A DNA stretch of 64,000 nt from Kutzneria buriramensis (GTDB lineage: Bacteria > Actinomycetota > Actinomycetes > Mycobacteriales > Pseudonocardiaceae), in the NCBI RefSeq assembly GCF_003387475.1, contig NZ_QUNO01000013.1, positions 62,001-126,000 of the forward strand. Direction: 5' to 3'. The notes below the pieces were generated by a model, which worked only from the letters and a program-made list of their open reading frames with translations, did not search any database and was not told the DNA's origin. Both the position numbers and the translations under genes were made by a program. Numbering within the stretch: the stretch's first letter is position 1; each line of letters starts with the position of its first letter. Positions 41,339-50,423 of this stretch are shown piece by piece.

Positions 41339-42730
41339 TCAGCCGGGAACGTTGTCCGTGAAGTGGGTTCCCGCCGACTCGTACGCCGACACCGCGCTGT
41401 CCACCTGGGACGGGCTCATCGCCCCGCCCCCGTTGAAGTACACCCAGTTGACCTTCTCGTCCCACGTCCGCTGCCCGGTAAACGGCAGGTCGATGAACCA
41501 CTCGTTGAAGTCGATGGTCATCTTGTCCCGCGGGTAGTACTTCCCGCTGCTGGTGAAGTAGACCTGACCGTCCACATAGTACGTGACGACCCCGCCGGCG
41601 ACGGTCATCACCAGTGTGTGCCATCCCGCCAGGCTGGAGATCACGTTGTGGGTGACCCGGTCCATCGCGTCGGCGCTGTACCAGGTAGTCGTGTACAAGG
41701 TGGGCCCGGGCGCACCCCAGCCGCCGTTCGGCAGGTACTCGTTGTCCAACTCGCTGTACAGCGACTCGTCCGGCGTGATCGTGTAGAAGGTCTCGTTGAC
41801 GTGGTCGCCGTTCTGACCACTGGTCGGCGCGTCGGTGAAGTACACCCGAGCGGCGTAGGTGCCTTCGAGGAACTTCCGCTGGGTGGTGTCGATCTCCGCC
41901 TGCGTCGTGTTGCCGGCGGTGCCGTCGGTCTTGGCCTCCAACTGCATCACCTTGCCGCCGACCGCACTCGAGTCGGACGGGAACGTGATGGCTCCAGCGG
42001 ACCAGGTGTTCTGCACGCCCGGACCACCCGCACCTGTACGCACGCTCCAGCCGTGAGCCGACAGCGCCGGGTCGGAGGAACTGCTGTAGTGGAAGTCGTC
42101 GAACATCGCCGGCCCGCTCGGCGGCGGTCCGCCGGGCGAAGTCGTGGTCGTGGTGGTCGGCCCACCGCCGGCCGGCGCGCTGCCGAACGCCAACGAGCCG
42201 CCCACGTACGCGGCCACGTTGGTGTTCACCGTGTAACCGGTGTCCGCCCCGTTGAACGAATAGTCGTTGGCCTGGTTGACGTTCTGCCAGTCCTGACGGT
42301 ACAGCCGGAGCTGGATGTCACCGCTGTCGGCTCCGGCCGCCACCGAGCCGCCGCTGAAGCTGATCTGGAGGTAGTGGTCGGCGGTGGCGGTCGGGGTCGG
42401 CAACATCCCGATGGTGCCGGTGATGGATGAGCAGCCGACGACCGCCCACGCGCACGCGAAGACGTACGGGCTGGTGGTGTCGGCGGTGAAGTAGTAGCGC
42501 AGGGTGACCTGGTTCAGCGCGAGCGGCGCGCTCCCGGTGTTGACGATCTTGAACCAGGGTTCGGCCTCGCCGGCGCTGGCCGGCGTGGAGGTCTTGTACT
42601 GCACGCTGAGCGCGGGCGTCGCCCCCAGCGCGGGATGGATGGCGTAGAGGCTGGCCGCCGCGCACACCGCCGCGGTCGCGGCGATGACGGCACGGCGGCG
42701 GACCCGCGGCCGGGCAGGGCTGTGGTCCAT
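41339..42730 (-). CDS. Secreted CBM3 + GH16-like glycan-active protein
   Basis: 463 residues, ATG 42730 behind GAGGAG. A signal peptide (AVIAATAAVCAAASLYAIHPALGA) leads to a CBM3 cellulose/chitin-binding module (YKTSTPASAGEAEPWFKIVN, LRYYFTADTT; about 38-185). A Thr/Pro linker (PTTTTTTSPGGPPPSG) follows, then a concanavalin-like domain of about 240 residues with SELDNEYLP near 340. ELDNE matches the ExDxE catalytic core of GH16 enzymes, so an endo-acting beta-glucanase or similar is likely. It is exported and divergent from a sugar ABC importer across a region with two perfect palindromes, which suggests joint control. Confidence 0.85.
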   Translation of the reverse strand: MDHSPARPRVRRRAVIAATAAVCAAASLYAIHPALGATPALSVQYKTSTPASAGEAEPWFKIVNTGSAPLALNQVTLRYYFTADTTSPYVFACAWAVVGCSSITGTIGMLPTPTATADHYLQISFSGGSVAAGADSGDIQLRLYRQDWQNVNQANDYSFNGADTGYTVNTNVAAYVGGSLAFGSAPAGGGPTTTTTTSPGGPPPSGPAMFDDFHYSSSSDPALSAHGWSVRTGAGGPGVQNTWSAGAITFPSDSSAVGGKVMQLEAKTDGTAGNTTQAEIDTTQRKFLEGTYAARVYFTDAPTSGQNGDHVNETFYTITPDESLYSELDNEYLPNGGWGAPGPTLYTTTWYSADAMDRVTHNVISSLAGWHTLVMTVAGGVVTYYVDGQVYFTSSGKYYPRDKMTIDFNEWFIDLPFTGQRTWDEKVNWVYFNGGGAMSPSQVDSAVSAYESAGTHFTDNVPG

Positions 42731-42838
42731 CGGTTCTCCTCGGTCGAACGACGCGTGGCGGCCCCGATCGACATCGACTGACCTTTGGTAACCCATTGGC
42801 CAGCCGGTTGCCGTACACGGTGAGCCCGCGAAAGCGCG

Positions 42839-42871
42839 ATGTCAAGAGTCTTGACATGACCAATGGTCATG
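42839..42871. promoter_or_regulatory. Two adjoining perfect palindromes between GH16 and ABC importer genes
   Basis: ATGTCAAGAGTCTTGACAT (42839-42857, 9-1-9) and CATGACCAATGGTCATG (42855-42871, 8-1-8) overlap by three bases. They lie 67 nt before the binding-protein start and 109 nt before the divergent GH16 start. The regulator is probably the GntR/HutC protein at the end of the importer operon, perhaps with a second factor, since the two core sequences differ. Confidence 0.7.
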
Positions 42872-42937
42872 CGGAACTCTCCGTCGCCAACAGGCCAACG
42901 AGCCACCGCCTCCCCACTCCCCGCCCGGAGGACCCCG

Positions 42938-44215
42938 ATGCCCAGACGCAGCCTCGCCGCCTTACCCCTGGCCGCCGCCCTCGCCCTCGCCGCGTGCGGC
43001 GGACCGGCCGACACGAACTCCGCCCAGGGCAAGGCCATCACGGTCTGGCTGATGGACGGCGACCTCAGCGACAAGGCGGTCGCGGCGATCAACACGGCCT
43101 TCGAGAAGGCCACCGGGGCCACGGTGACGGTGCAGGTCCAGGAGTGGGACAACATCAACACCAAGATCAGCACCGCGCTGGCCCAGGACAGCACCCCGGA
43201 CGTGCTGGAGATCGGCAACACCGACGTCCCGCTGTTCGCGGCCAACGGCGCGCTGGCCGACCTCACCGACCACAAGGCGGACCTGTCCGCCGGTCAGGAC
43301 TGGCTGCCGGGACTTGCCGGTCCCGCCACCGTGGACGGCAAGATCTACGCGGCGCCGCTGTTCGCGGGCAACCGCGCGGTCGTCTACCGCAAGTCGATCT
43401 GGGCCAAGGCCGGCGTCACGACACCGCCGACCACGTATGCCGAGCTCACCGCCGACCTGGACAAGGTCAAGGCGGCCAACCCCGACCCGGCGTTCTCCGC
43501 CTTCAACTTCCCCGGCCAGTACTGGTACGGCGCACTGCAGTTCGTCTGGGACGCGGGCGGCCAGCTGGCCACACAGGACGGTCCTAAGTGGACCGGCGCG
43601 CTGGAGAAGCCGGCCGCGCAGCAGGGGCTCAAGGCGTGGCAGCAGTTCCAGAACACCTACTCCGGCGCGGCCTCGCGCAACGTCGACACGAAGGCCCCGG
43701 ACCAGGCGGCGATGTTCGCCCAGGGCAACACCTCCGCGATCCTCGACACGAGCGTGAACACCATCCTCAAGGACAATCCGTCGATCAAGGACGACATCGG
43801 CACCTTCCCGTTCCCCGGCGCCGCCCCCGGCAGGACGCAGCCGGTTTTCCTCGGCGGCTCGGACCTCGGCATCGCGGCCAAGTCCCACAACCAGGACCTC
43901 GCGCTCAAGTACCTGAAGACGGCCGCCGACCCGAACGTGCAGAAGTCGGCGATCGCCGGCATCGACGGCTGGACGCCGGTCTCCACCCAGATCATCGACC
44001 AGGTCACGCCCTCGCTGCCGCCGCTGAGCGCCGCCTTCTTCGCCGCCGCCAAGTCCTCCGGCGCGACGCCGGCCACCGCCGGCTGGGCGACCGTGGAGAG
44101 CGACAAGTCGATCAACACGTTCTTCGCCGACATCGCGACCGGCCGCAAGTCGACGGCGGACGCGGCCAGGGACTTCGACGCCCACCTCGACCAAGCCCTG
44201 AACGCGTCGCAATGA
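42938..44215 (+). CDS. ABC sugar importer, binding lipoprotein
   Basis: 425 residues, ATG 42938 behind CGGAGGA. A lipoprotein signal ends in LALAAC-GG (Cys near residue 18). The rest is a family 1 extracellular solute-binding protein: AITVWLMDGDLS, FEKATGATVTVQVQEWDNINTKI, TPDVLEIGNTDV, AAPLFAGNRAVVYRKSIW, AQGNTSAILDTS. It catches an oligosaccharide outside the cell and delivers it to the two permeases encoded next. The stop overlaps the next start (ATGA). Confidence 0.93.
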   Translation: MPRRSLAALPLAAALALAACGGPADTNSAQGKAITVWLMDGDLSDKAVAAINTAFEKATGATVTVQVQEWDNINTKISTALAQDSTPDVLEIGNTDVPLFAANGALADLTDHKADLSAGQDWLPGLAGPATVDGKIYAAPLFAGNRAVVYRKSIWAKAGVTTPPTTYAELTADLDKVKAANPDPAFSAFNFPGQYWYGALQFVWDAGGQLATQDGPKWTGALEKPAAQQGLKAWQQFQNTYSGAASRNVDTKAPDQAAMFAQGNTSAILDTSVNTILKDNPSIKDDIGTFPFPGAAPGRTQPVFLGGSDLGIAAKSHNQDLALKYLKTAADPNVQKSAIAGIDGWTPVSTQIIDQVTPSLPPLSAAFFAAAKSSGATPATAGWATVESDKSINTFFADIATGRKSTADAARDFDAHLDQALNASQ

Positions 44216-45192
44216 TGATCAACCTCGGGACCTCCCTCAAGACGTCGCCGCCGGCAGCAGCGGCGATGACAGTCGCCGGCGCCGAACCACCGCCCCGGCG
44301 CCGGCGACGCCCCCTCCTGCCGTACGGGCTGCTGCTCCCGGCGGCCGCGATCCTGGCCCTGACGCTCGGCTACCCGCTGCTCCGGCTGGTGCTGATCTCG
44401 TTGCAGGACTACGGATTGCGGTCCCTGTTCACCGGCGTCGTCGGCTGGGCCGGCACGGCGAACTACATCGCGGTACTCCAGTCCCCGGACCTGACCCCGG
44501 TTCTGGCGCGCAGCATCGGTTTCTGCGCCGCGCTGGTGATCGGCACGCTGGTCATCGGGCTCGGCGTGGCACTGCTGATGCGGCAGCTCGGCCGCCGCAT
44601 GCGGGCGGCAGTGATGTTCGCGCTGATCGCCGCCTGGGCCATCCCGAACGTGGCGTCCACGCTGATCTGGCAGTGGCTGTTCCAGCCGGTGTACGGCGTG
44701 GTGAATTGGCTGCTCACCCGCGTCGGCGTGCTCGGCGACCTCACCCAGCACGACTGGACCACGTCCGCGTTCTCCGCGTTCACGCTGGTGTGGCTGTTGG
44801 TGGTGTGGCAGTCGGTGCCGTTCGTGGCGCTGACCCTGCACGCCGGCCTGACCCAGATCCCCCGCTCCTACTACGAAGCCGCGGCGATCGACGGGGCGGG
44901 GCCGCTACGCGTCTTCACCACCATCACGCTGCCGTTCCTGCGGCCGATCCTGGGCCTGGTCACGATCCTGTCGGTGATCTGGGACTTCACCGTGTTCAAC
45001 CAGATCTGGATCCTCACGCAGGGCGGCCCGAGCGGTCGGACCACGACCCTCGGCATCTGGACGTTCACCACGGCGTTCAGCAAGAACTCCTTCGGCCAGG
45101 GCGGCGCGATCGCCGTGGTGTCGGTGGTGCTGCTGATCGCGATGACCGCCGTGTACGTGCGTCGGCTCGTCCGTTCCGGGGAGACGATATGA
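44212..45192 (+). CDS. ABC sugar importer, permease 1 (MalF type)
   Basis: 326 residues with six or seven membrane segments after a basic N-terminus (RRRRRPLLPYG). The EAA loop reads YYEAAAIDGAGPLRVFTTITLP near residue 222, the contact site for the ATPase. ATG 44212 overlaps the binding-protein stop; ATG 44215 is equally possible. Confidence 0.93.
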   Translation: MMINLGTSLKTSPPAAAAMTVAGAEPPPRRRRRPLLPYGLLLPAAAILALTLGYPLLRLVLISLQDYGLRSLFTGVVGWAGTANYIAVLQSPDLTPVLARSIGFCAALVIGTLVIGLGVALLMRQLGRRMRAAVMFALIAAWAIPNVASTLIWQWLFQPVYGVVNWLLTRVGVLGDLTQHDWTTSAFSAFTLVWLLVVWQSVPFVALTLHAGLTQIPRSYYEAAAIDGAGPLRVFTTITLPFLRPILGLVTILSVIWDFTVFNQIWILTQGGPSGRTTTLGIWTFTTAFSKNSFGQGGAIAVVSVVLLIAMTAVYVRRLVRSGETI

Positions 45193-46001
45193 GGATCGCT
45201 CGTAACACCGCCGCCACGCTGTTCTGCGTGGTGTGGCTGTTCCCCGTGTACTGGATGGTGAACACCGCGTTCAAGCCGTACGGCGACATCCTCAGCACCA
45301 CGCCGAGGTTCCTGCCGTTCCCGTTCACCCCGGCCAACTTCGTGGACGCGGTGACGAAGTCCGGCTTCCTCAGGGATCTGGGCAACAGCGTTCTGATCAC
45401 CGCCGCAGTGGTGGCCGTGGCGATCGTCGTCGCCTTCCTCGCCGCGACGGCCCTGACCCGCTTCCGTTTCCCCGGCCGCCGCGGCTTCCTGATCGGCGTG
45501 CTCGTGGTGCAGATGGTTCCCGTCCCGGCGCTGGTGATCCCGCTGTTCCTGAGCCTGAAGTCCGTGCATCTGCTCAACACCTTCCTCGGTCTCGGACTCA
45601 CCTACGTCGCCCTGGTGCTGCCCTTCACCATCTGGACGCTGCGCGGCTTCCTGCACGGCATCCCGGTCGAGCTGGAGGAGGCGGCGATGGTCGACGGCGC
45701 GGGCCGCGGCACGGTGATCCGCCGGATCCTGCTGCCGCTGGTGCTGCCCGGCATCGTCGCGACCAGCGTGTTCGCGTTCATCACGGCGTGGAACGACTTT
45801 CTGTTCGCCTATGTGGTCATGAAGGACCAGTCCGGCTACACGCTGCCGGTGTGGCTGGTGTCGTTCAGCACGAGCACCGGCACCGACTACGGCGGCCTGA
45901 TCGCCGCGTCCACCCTGTTCGCCCTGCCCGTGGTGGTGTTCTTCGCCCTGGTCCAGCGCCGGCTGGTGGAGGGCATGACCGCCGGCGCGGTCAAAGGATA
46001 G
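45189..46001 (+). CDS. ABC sugar importer, permease 2 (MalG type)
   Basis: 270 residues, six membrane segments. The EAA loop is LEEAAMVDGAGRGTVIRRILLP near residue 160 (shown as two overlapping parts in the chain). ATG 45189 overlaps the permease 1 stop (ATGA). No ATPase gene is present in the operon. Actinomycete importers of this class commonly share one multitask ATPase (MsiK) encoded elsewhere. Confidence 0.93.
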   Translation: MRIARNTAATLFCVVWLFPVYWMVNTAFKPYGDILSTTPRFLPFPFTPANFVDAVTKSGFLRDLGNSVLITAAVVAVAIVVAFLAATALTRFRFPGRRGFLIGVLVVQMVPVPALVIPLFLSLKSVHLLNTFLGLGLTYVALVLPFTIWTLRGFLHGIPVELEEAAMVDGAGRGTVIRRILLPLVLPGIVATSVFAFITAWNDFLFAYVVMKDQSGYTLPVWLVSFSTSTGTDYGGLIAASTLFALPVVVFFALVQRRLVEGMTAGAVKG

Positions 46002-46012
46002 GAGCTGCGACC

Positions 46013-47464
46013 TTGCTCATCCCCCGTCCGAACCACATCGAGCCGCTGCCGGACTGGTTCTACCTGCGGCCGGATCTCCGCATCAGCTGCGGCCCCGGCG
46101 CCGAGGCCGCCGGCGACCTGCTCGCCGGCTACCTCGGCGTGCGCGGCGGCAGCGGGGCGCCGTCGATCTGGCTGGAGCTGCGGACGACCGCCGGCGGTGT
46201 CGAGGGCTACGACCTGAACATCCAGCCGCACCAGGTGTTTCTCGCCGCCACGAGCGAACAGGGCCTGCTCAACGGCGTGCAGACGCTGCGTGCGCTGGCC
46301 CGGGACGAGTACCTCCCCTGCCTGCGGATCAAGGACGAGCCGCGGCTGCCGTGGCGCGGGGTGATGCTCGACGTCGCCCGGCACCACATGCCGCTGGAGT
46401 TCCTGCACCAGTTCGTCGACGTGCTGGCGCTGCACAAGCTCAACGTGCTGCACCTGCACCTGACCGACGACCAGGGCTGGCGGATGGAGATCGACGGCTG
46501 GCCGCGGCTGATCGACGTCGGCGCTTGGCGGTCGGAGAGCATGGCCGACGGCGTGCCGCACGGCGGCTACTACACCCAGGCCGAGCTGCGGGAACTGGTG
46601 CGGTGCGCGGCCGCCCGGGGCGTGACGGTCGTGCCGGAGATCGAGATGCCCGGTCACGTGCGGGCGGCGCTGGCCGCGTACCCGGAGTTGGGCAACTTCC
46701 CCGAGCGGCCGCTGCCGGTGTGGACGAGCTGGGGCATCAGCGAGGACATCCTCGGCGTGCACGACACCGCGCTGGAGTTCTGCCGCGAGGTGCTCCGGCA
46801 GGTCGTCGACGTGTTCCCGTCCCCGTACGTCCACATCGGCGGCGACGAGTGCCCGACGACGCAGTGGGCGACCGCGCCCTCGGCGCTGGCCCGGGCCGCC
46901 GAGCTGGGCTTCGACGACCGGGGACGGCTGCACGGCTGGTTCCTGGGCCAGATGCGCGACACGCTGCGTGACCTGGGGCGGACGGCGATCTGCTGGGCCG
47001 AGGCCGGTCAGCACGCGGGCGGCCTGCCGCCGGGCCTGGTGCTGGCCGCGTGGCGGGACGCCGAGCACGGGGCGCAGGCGGTACGCGGCGGGCACCAGGT
47101 GATCATGGCCCCGCACCGCGCCACGTACCTCGACTACCGCGAGACCGAACCGCCCGGCCGGTCGGGCATCGTCACCACGGTCGCCGACGTGTACCGGTTC
47201 GATCCCCTGGCCGGCGGCCTGCCCGTGGCCAGCGGGAACTCGCCCGGGGTGCTCGGCACGCAGGCCCAGCTGTGGACGGAGCTCGCGCCGACCCCGGACG
47301 ACGTGCGGCGGCTGGCGTTCCCGCGACTCTGCGCGTTCGCCGACATGGCCTGGCACAGCGGGCCGCCCGACTACGATGACTTCCGGCGCCGGCTGGCCGG
47401 CCAGCTCGACCTGCTGCGCGCCATCGACGCCCTACCCGCCAGCATCGAGACGACCACACCGTGA
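46013..47464 (+). CDS. Intracellular GH20 beta-N-acetylhexosaminidase
   Basis: 483 residues with a TTG start at 46013, 8 nt after AGGAG; no ATG or GTG fits the N-terminal family sequence. Domain GH20b lies at about 1-110 and the GH20 barrel beyond: WRGVMLDVARHHMP, KLNVLHLHLTDDQGWRMEI, PEIEMPGHVRAALAAYPEL, and the catalytic Asp-Glu pair in HIGGDECPT near 280. There is no signal peptide, so it probably cleaves GlcNAc-containing oligosaccharides after import. It overlaps the GntR gene by 4 nt and belongs to the importer operon. Confidence 0.92.
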   Translation: MLIPRPNHIEPLPDWFYLRPDLRISCGPGAEAAGDLLAGYLGVRGGSGAPSIWLELRTTAGGVEGYDLNIQPHQVFLAATSEQGLLNGVQTLRALARDEYLPCLRIKDEPRLPWRGVMLDVARHHMPLEFLHQFVDVLALHKLNVLHLHLTDDQGWRMEIDGWPRLIDVGAWRSESMADGVPHGGYYTQAELRELVRCAAARGVTVVPEIEMPGHVRAALAAYPELGNFPERPLPVWTSWGISEDILGVHDTALEFCREVLRQVVDVFPSPYVHIGGDECPTTQWATAPSALARAAELGFDDRGRLHGWFLGQMRDTLRDLGRTAICWAEAGQHAGGLPPGLVLAAWRDAEHGAQAVRGGHQVIMAPHRATYLDYRETEPPGRSGIVTTVADVYRFDPLAGGLPVASGNSPGVLGTQAQLWTELAPTPDDVRRLAFPRLCAFADMAWHSGPPDYDDFRRRLAGQLDLLRAIDALPASIETTTP

Positions 47465-48198
47465 CCGCAGCCGAGCAGTTCGACCCCCGCAAGTCCTCGC
47501 CCAAGCGGGACGTCGTCCGCCAGCACATCCTGAGCCTGATCGAGAACACCCGGCCGGGCACCGGCCTGGCGTCCGAGCGAGAGCTGGCCCAGCAGCTGGG
47601 TGTGTCCCGGCCGACCGTGCGGGCGGCGCTGGACGAGCTCACCCGGGACGGCCTGCTGGTCCGGCAGCGCGGGCGCGGCACCTTCACCGGGCCGCACAAG
47701 GTCACCCAGGAGCTGGCCGCCGGCATGTCCGCGCCGCCGGCCGAGGGCGACTGGACCAGCTGGGTCGTCACCTTCGACGTGGACGCGGCGCTGCCGCCGA
47801 CCGCTGCCCGGCTGGAGCTCGAGCCCGGCGACCCGGTGCTGCGCGTGACGCGGGTGCGCCTGGTCGGCGGCGAGCCCATCGCCATCGAACGGCTGGAGCT
47901 GCCGGCCGCGGTCGTGCCCGGGCTGGAGCCGTCGGACATGGAGTCCGGCAACTTCTACCGGCTGCTGCGGGAGCGGTTCGGGGTGCGGGTGGCCGAGGCC
48001 GTGCAGAGCATCGAGCCGTCGTTCACCAACCCCGAGCAGGCGGAACTGCTGGACGTGCCGGTGTACACGCCACTGCTCCAGATCGAGCGGACCACCCGTG
48101 ACGACGGTGGGCGCGTGGTGGAGGTGACCCGCTCGGTGTACCGGGGCGACCGCTACCGGATCACGTCCACGCTCCGGTTCGACGACACGTCCGGCTAG
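47461..48198 (+). CDS. GntR/HutC-family regulator (DasR-like)
   Basis: 245 residues. GTG 47461 overlaps the GH20 stop (GTGA). The N-terminal winged helix reads LASERELAQQLGVSRPTVRAALDEL with RQRGRGTF as the wing tip; the C-terminal UTRA/HutC sensor domain carries RLELEPGDPVLRVTRVRL and YRGDRYRITSTL. This is the layout of DasR/NagR, which sense phosphorylated amino sugars. As last gene of the operon it most likely represses it through the palindromes at 42839-42871. Confidence 0.9.
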   Translation: MTAAEQFDPRKSSPKRDVVRQHILSLIENTRPGTGLASERELAQQLGVSRPTVRAALDELTRDGLLVRQRGRGTFTGPHKVTQELAAGMSAPPAEGDWTSWVVTFDVDAALPPTAARLELEPGDPVLRVTRVRLVGGEPIAIERLELPAAVVPGLEPSDMESGNFYRLLRERFGVRVAEAVQSIEPSFTNPEQAELLDVPVYTPLLQIERTTRDDGGRVVEVTRSVYRGDRYRITSTLRFDDTSG

Positions 48199-48667
48199 CC
48201 GCGGCCGGCCTGCGCAAGCGGCTCCTTGGTCTCCGCGCCGAACACCTTTCCTCCCTCGGTGTCCGGAACCTGCGGGTCGGAGCTGCTGTTCACCGGGACC
48301 ACCACGCCCACGCCGGTCGTGGCATCGAAGTCGGCCAGGCAGGGGCCTCCGGTCATGTCGCGGCGCATGATCAGCTGCGGGTCCGTCGGATCGGTGGCGC
48401 GGCTGTCCACTTCGGACTTGCCGGCGCAGTGCATCACCTGCTCCCCAGCCGCGGATGGGAGTCGGGGTAGCCGCGTTGACGATCTGCGAGCCGGGTTTCC
48501 GGTCTGGGGTCCACGCCGAGCTGCTTCATCCGCTCGGGTGTCCAGTGCGCCAACGCATTCGTGCGGTCCTGCGGCGTGAAATCCACCTTCGTGATCGGGA
48601 TCGCCGCACCGAACGCCGGCGCGGCGCCGCAGACGGCCGCCGTTGCCTGAACGCCGAGAGTCGTCAC
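48195..48667 (-). pseudogene. Broken secreted S1 serine protease
   Basis: Two pieces in different frames. The first (48667 down to about 48480) encodes a signal-peptide-like start and AHWTPERMKQL, typical just before the protease domain of actinomycete trypsin-like enzymes. The second (about 48450 to 48195) encodes a C-terminal end with CAGKSEVDSRATD, RRDMTGGPCLADFD, GVGVVVPVNSSS and KVFGAETK. The His and Asp catalytic regions are missing, and the active-site GxSGGP reads DMTGGP. An internal deletion plus frameshift explains this. The rest of the interval between the GntR and MerR genes holds nothing else. Confidence 0.5.
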
Positions 48668-49566
48668 ACCGAGCCGTCGAGGGCGTCGAGCAGCCAGGTG
48701 TGGGTGACGCCCATCGGCGCGGGCTCGCCGGTGATCTGGCCGGCGAGCCGCCAGTAGCGGCGGATCCGCGGGTCCCGGTCCGGGGCGGTGCGCCGGTTGA
48801 GCGCCAGCCGGAACCGAGGGCTGTCAGCGGTGCCGAGCGCGGCGGCGTGTGCCGCGACGAATCGGTCGAGCGCAGGACCCGCCTTGGGACGTGCACCGGC
48901 CGCGACCTGCCTGGACGCCAGCTTGCAGGCGTCGCCGACGGCGGCGTGGAGCTCGGCGAGGTCGGCGATCCGGTCGTGGTTGACGAGCGTGCTGGCCCGA
49001 AGGTGGCTGGGCAGCGCGGGGTCGGCGGCGAGCAGCACCAGCTCGGCGTAGGCGACGACCTGGGCCGGGGTCGGCAGCTCCGGCGGCGGTGGGGCGCTGA
49101 CGTCGAGGAACATCTGGACGCTGTCGGGCGGGATCGGGCCCGTGGTCATCGGATGCCAGAGCCGAACGAGGGTGTCGCGCGCGGAGAACCCGTCCTCGAC
49201 GGCGGACAGCAGGTCCAGCCGGGCGCCGCGGTCGGTCGGCGCGGCCTCCTCGACGGCACGGAGCGCGGCGCGCCGCCAGGCCAGCGTCGCCACCTCGCGG
49301 TCGAGCTCCGCCCGCTCCGCGGCCACCGCCTCGTCGAGGGAACGCCGGCCGGCGAGGACGTCGGTGATCGACCGCAGGCCCAGGCCGAGTCCACGCAGCC
49401 GGCGGACCAGGCCGAGCCGGTCGATCGCCGCCGCGTCGAACCGCCGGTGGCCGCCGACGCTGCGCAGCGGCTCGAGGATTCCCTCGTCGCAGTAGAACCG
49501 GATCGTGCGGACGGGCACGCCGGTGCGGCGCGCCAGATCGCCGATGCCGAGTGTGTCGCCGGTCAC
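48664..49566 (-). CDS. MerR-family regulator
   Basis: 300 residues. The N-terminal MerR helix-turn-helix reads LGIGDLARRTGVPVRTIRFYCDEGIL, then GHRRFDAAAIDRLGLVRRLRGLGLGL. A coiled-coil segment follows (LDEAVAAERAELDREVATLAWRRAAL as two helices) and a long C-terminal domain of about 190 residues resembling TipAS-less regulators of unknown ligand. GTG 49566 is chosen with GGAGG 10 nt upstream. It is divergent from a maleylpyruvate-isomerase-like gene, with a MerR-type palindrome in the 44-bp gap. Confidence 0.86.
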   Translation of the reverse strand: MTGDTLGIGDLARRTGVPVRTIRFYCDEGILEPLRSVGGHRRFDAAAIDRLGLVRRLRGLGLGLRSITDVLAGRRSLDEAVAAERAELDREVATLAWRRAALRAVEEAAPTDRGARLDLLSAVEDGFSARDTLVRLWHPMTTGPIPPDSVQMFLDVSAPPPPELPTPAQVVAYAELVLLAADPALPSHLRASTLVNHDRIADLAELHAAVGDACKLASRQVAAGARPKAGPALDRFVAAHAAALGTADSPRFRLALNRRTAPDRDPRIRRYWRLAGQITGEPAPMGVTHTWLLDALDGSV

Positions 49567-49575
49567 GTTCGGTCG

Positions 49576-49597
49576 AACCTCCAGCCGAGTGGAGTTT
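49576..49597. promoter_or_regulatory. MerR-type palindrome
   Basis: AACCTCCA, spacer GCCGAG, TGGAGTTT: arms match in 7 of 8 positions. It occupies most of the gap between the divergent MerR and maleylpyruvate-isomerase-like genes and overlaps the MerR ribosome site, so autoregulation is likely. Confidence 0.5.
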
Positions 49598-49610
49598 CTA
49601 CGGTAAGGCC

Positions 49611-50372
49611 ATGGATGTCGCACGACTCGTCGAGGGACTGCACACGGTCACGGCCGACTTCGCCAAGGCGGTGGCCGGCGCGGACCCGGAGGCCAAGGTC
49701 CCGACCTGCCCGGAATGGCCGCTGCGGGTGCTCGTCGGTCACATCGGCCAGGCCCACCGCTGGGCGGCGGAGACCGCCCGCGGCAAGCAGTCCCCCAGAC
49801 CGGACCCGTTCGAGGCCGATCCCGGCACGGACTGGTCCGCGTGGCTGACCGACGGCGCCAACGGGCTCACCGACGCGGTGCTGGCCGCCGGCGACCGTCA
49901 GGTGTGGACGTTCTTCGGCCCCGGGCCGGCGGCGTTCTGGCTGCGCCGGATGCTCCACGACACGATCGTCCACCACGCCGACGCCGCCTTCGTCACCGGC
50001 GCGGCGTTCGAGGTGGCCCCCGACCTGGCGACCGAGGCCGTCACCGAGTGGTTCGACGTGCTCACCAACCCGCTGACGCCGACCATCCGCCCCGAGATCG
50101 CCGAACTCAACGGCACCGGCCAGACCCTCGCCTTCCACCCCTCCGACGCCCCCGGCTGGCTCCTCACCCGCACCCCCGACGGCCCGCGAGTTCGCCCCGG
50201 AAATCAAGCACAGCCAGACACACCGAATGCGGGTTTCGGGCAGAACGTCGCCCTGAGCGGCCCCGTCGCCGACCTGCTGCTGGTGCTGACCCGCCGCCTC
50301 CCCGCCGAGCACGTCACCGTCACGGGCGACCGCGCCTTGATCGACCACTGGCTCGCCCACACCGCCGCCTGA
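49611..50372 (+). CDS. Maleylpyruvate isomerase/DinB-like protein
   Basis: 253 residues, ATG 49611. The N-terminal DinB/MDMPI four-helix domain has TCPEWPLRVLVGHIGQAHRWAAE, with the metal-binding His in LVGHIGQAH and later MLHDTIVHHADA. A C-terminal MDMPI-C sterol-carrier-like part ends in LTRRLPAEH. The family uses mycothiol as cofactor in isomerase or transferase reactions. Probably regulated by the divergent MerR protein. Confidence 0.85.
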   Translation: MDVARLVEGLHTVTADFAKAVAGADPEAKVPTCPEWPLRVLVGHIGQAHRWAAETARGKQSPRPDPFEADPGTDWSAWLTDGANGLTDAVLAAGDRQVWTFFGPGPAAFWLRRMLHDTIVHHADAAFVTGAAFEVAPDLATEAVTEWFDVLTNPLTPTIRPEIAELNGTGQTLAFHPSDAPGWLLTRTPDGPRVRPGNQAQPDTPNAGFGQNVALSGPVADLLLVLTRRLPAEHVTVTGDRALIDHWLAHTAA

Positions 50373-50382
50373 ACGCACGTGC

Positions 50383-50417
50383 GTGGCTCACTCGGCACAG
50401 GGAGCCGAGTGAGCCAC
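50383..50417. terminator. Bidirectional terminator hairpin
   Basis: GTGGCTCACTCGGC, loop ACAGGGA, GCCGAGTGAGCCAC: a perfect 14-bp stem between the convergent MDMPI-like and Endo H-like genes. Confidence 0.85.
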
Positions 50418-50423
50418 CCACGA

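Noticed and set aside
42839-42871. Reading the paired palindromes as a transcription terminator
   Set aside because: They lie upstream of both divergent starts with no gene end nearby, and are AT-richer than the terminators seen elsewhere in the window.
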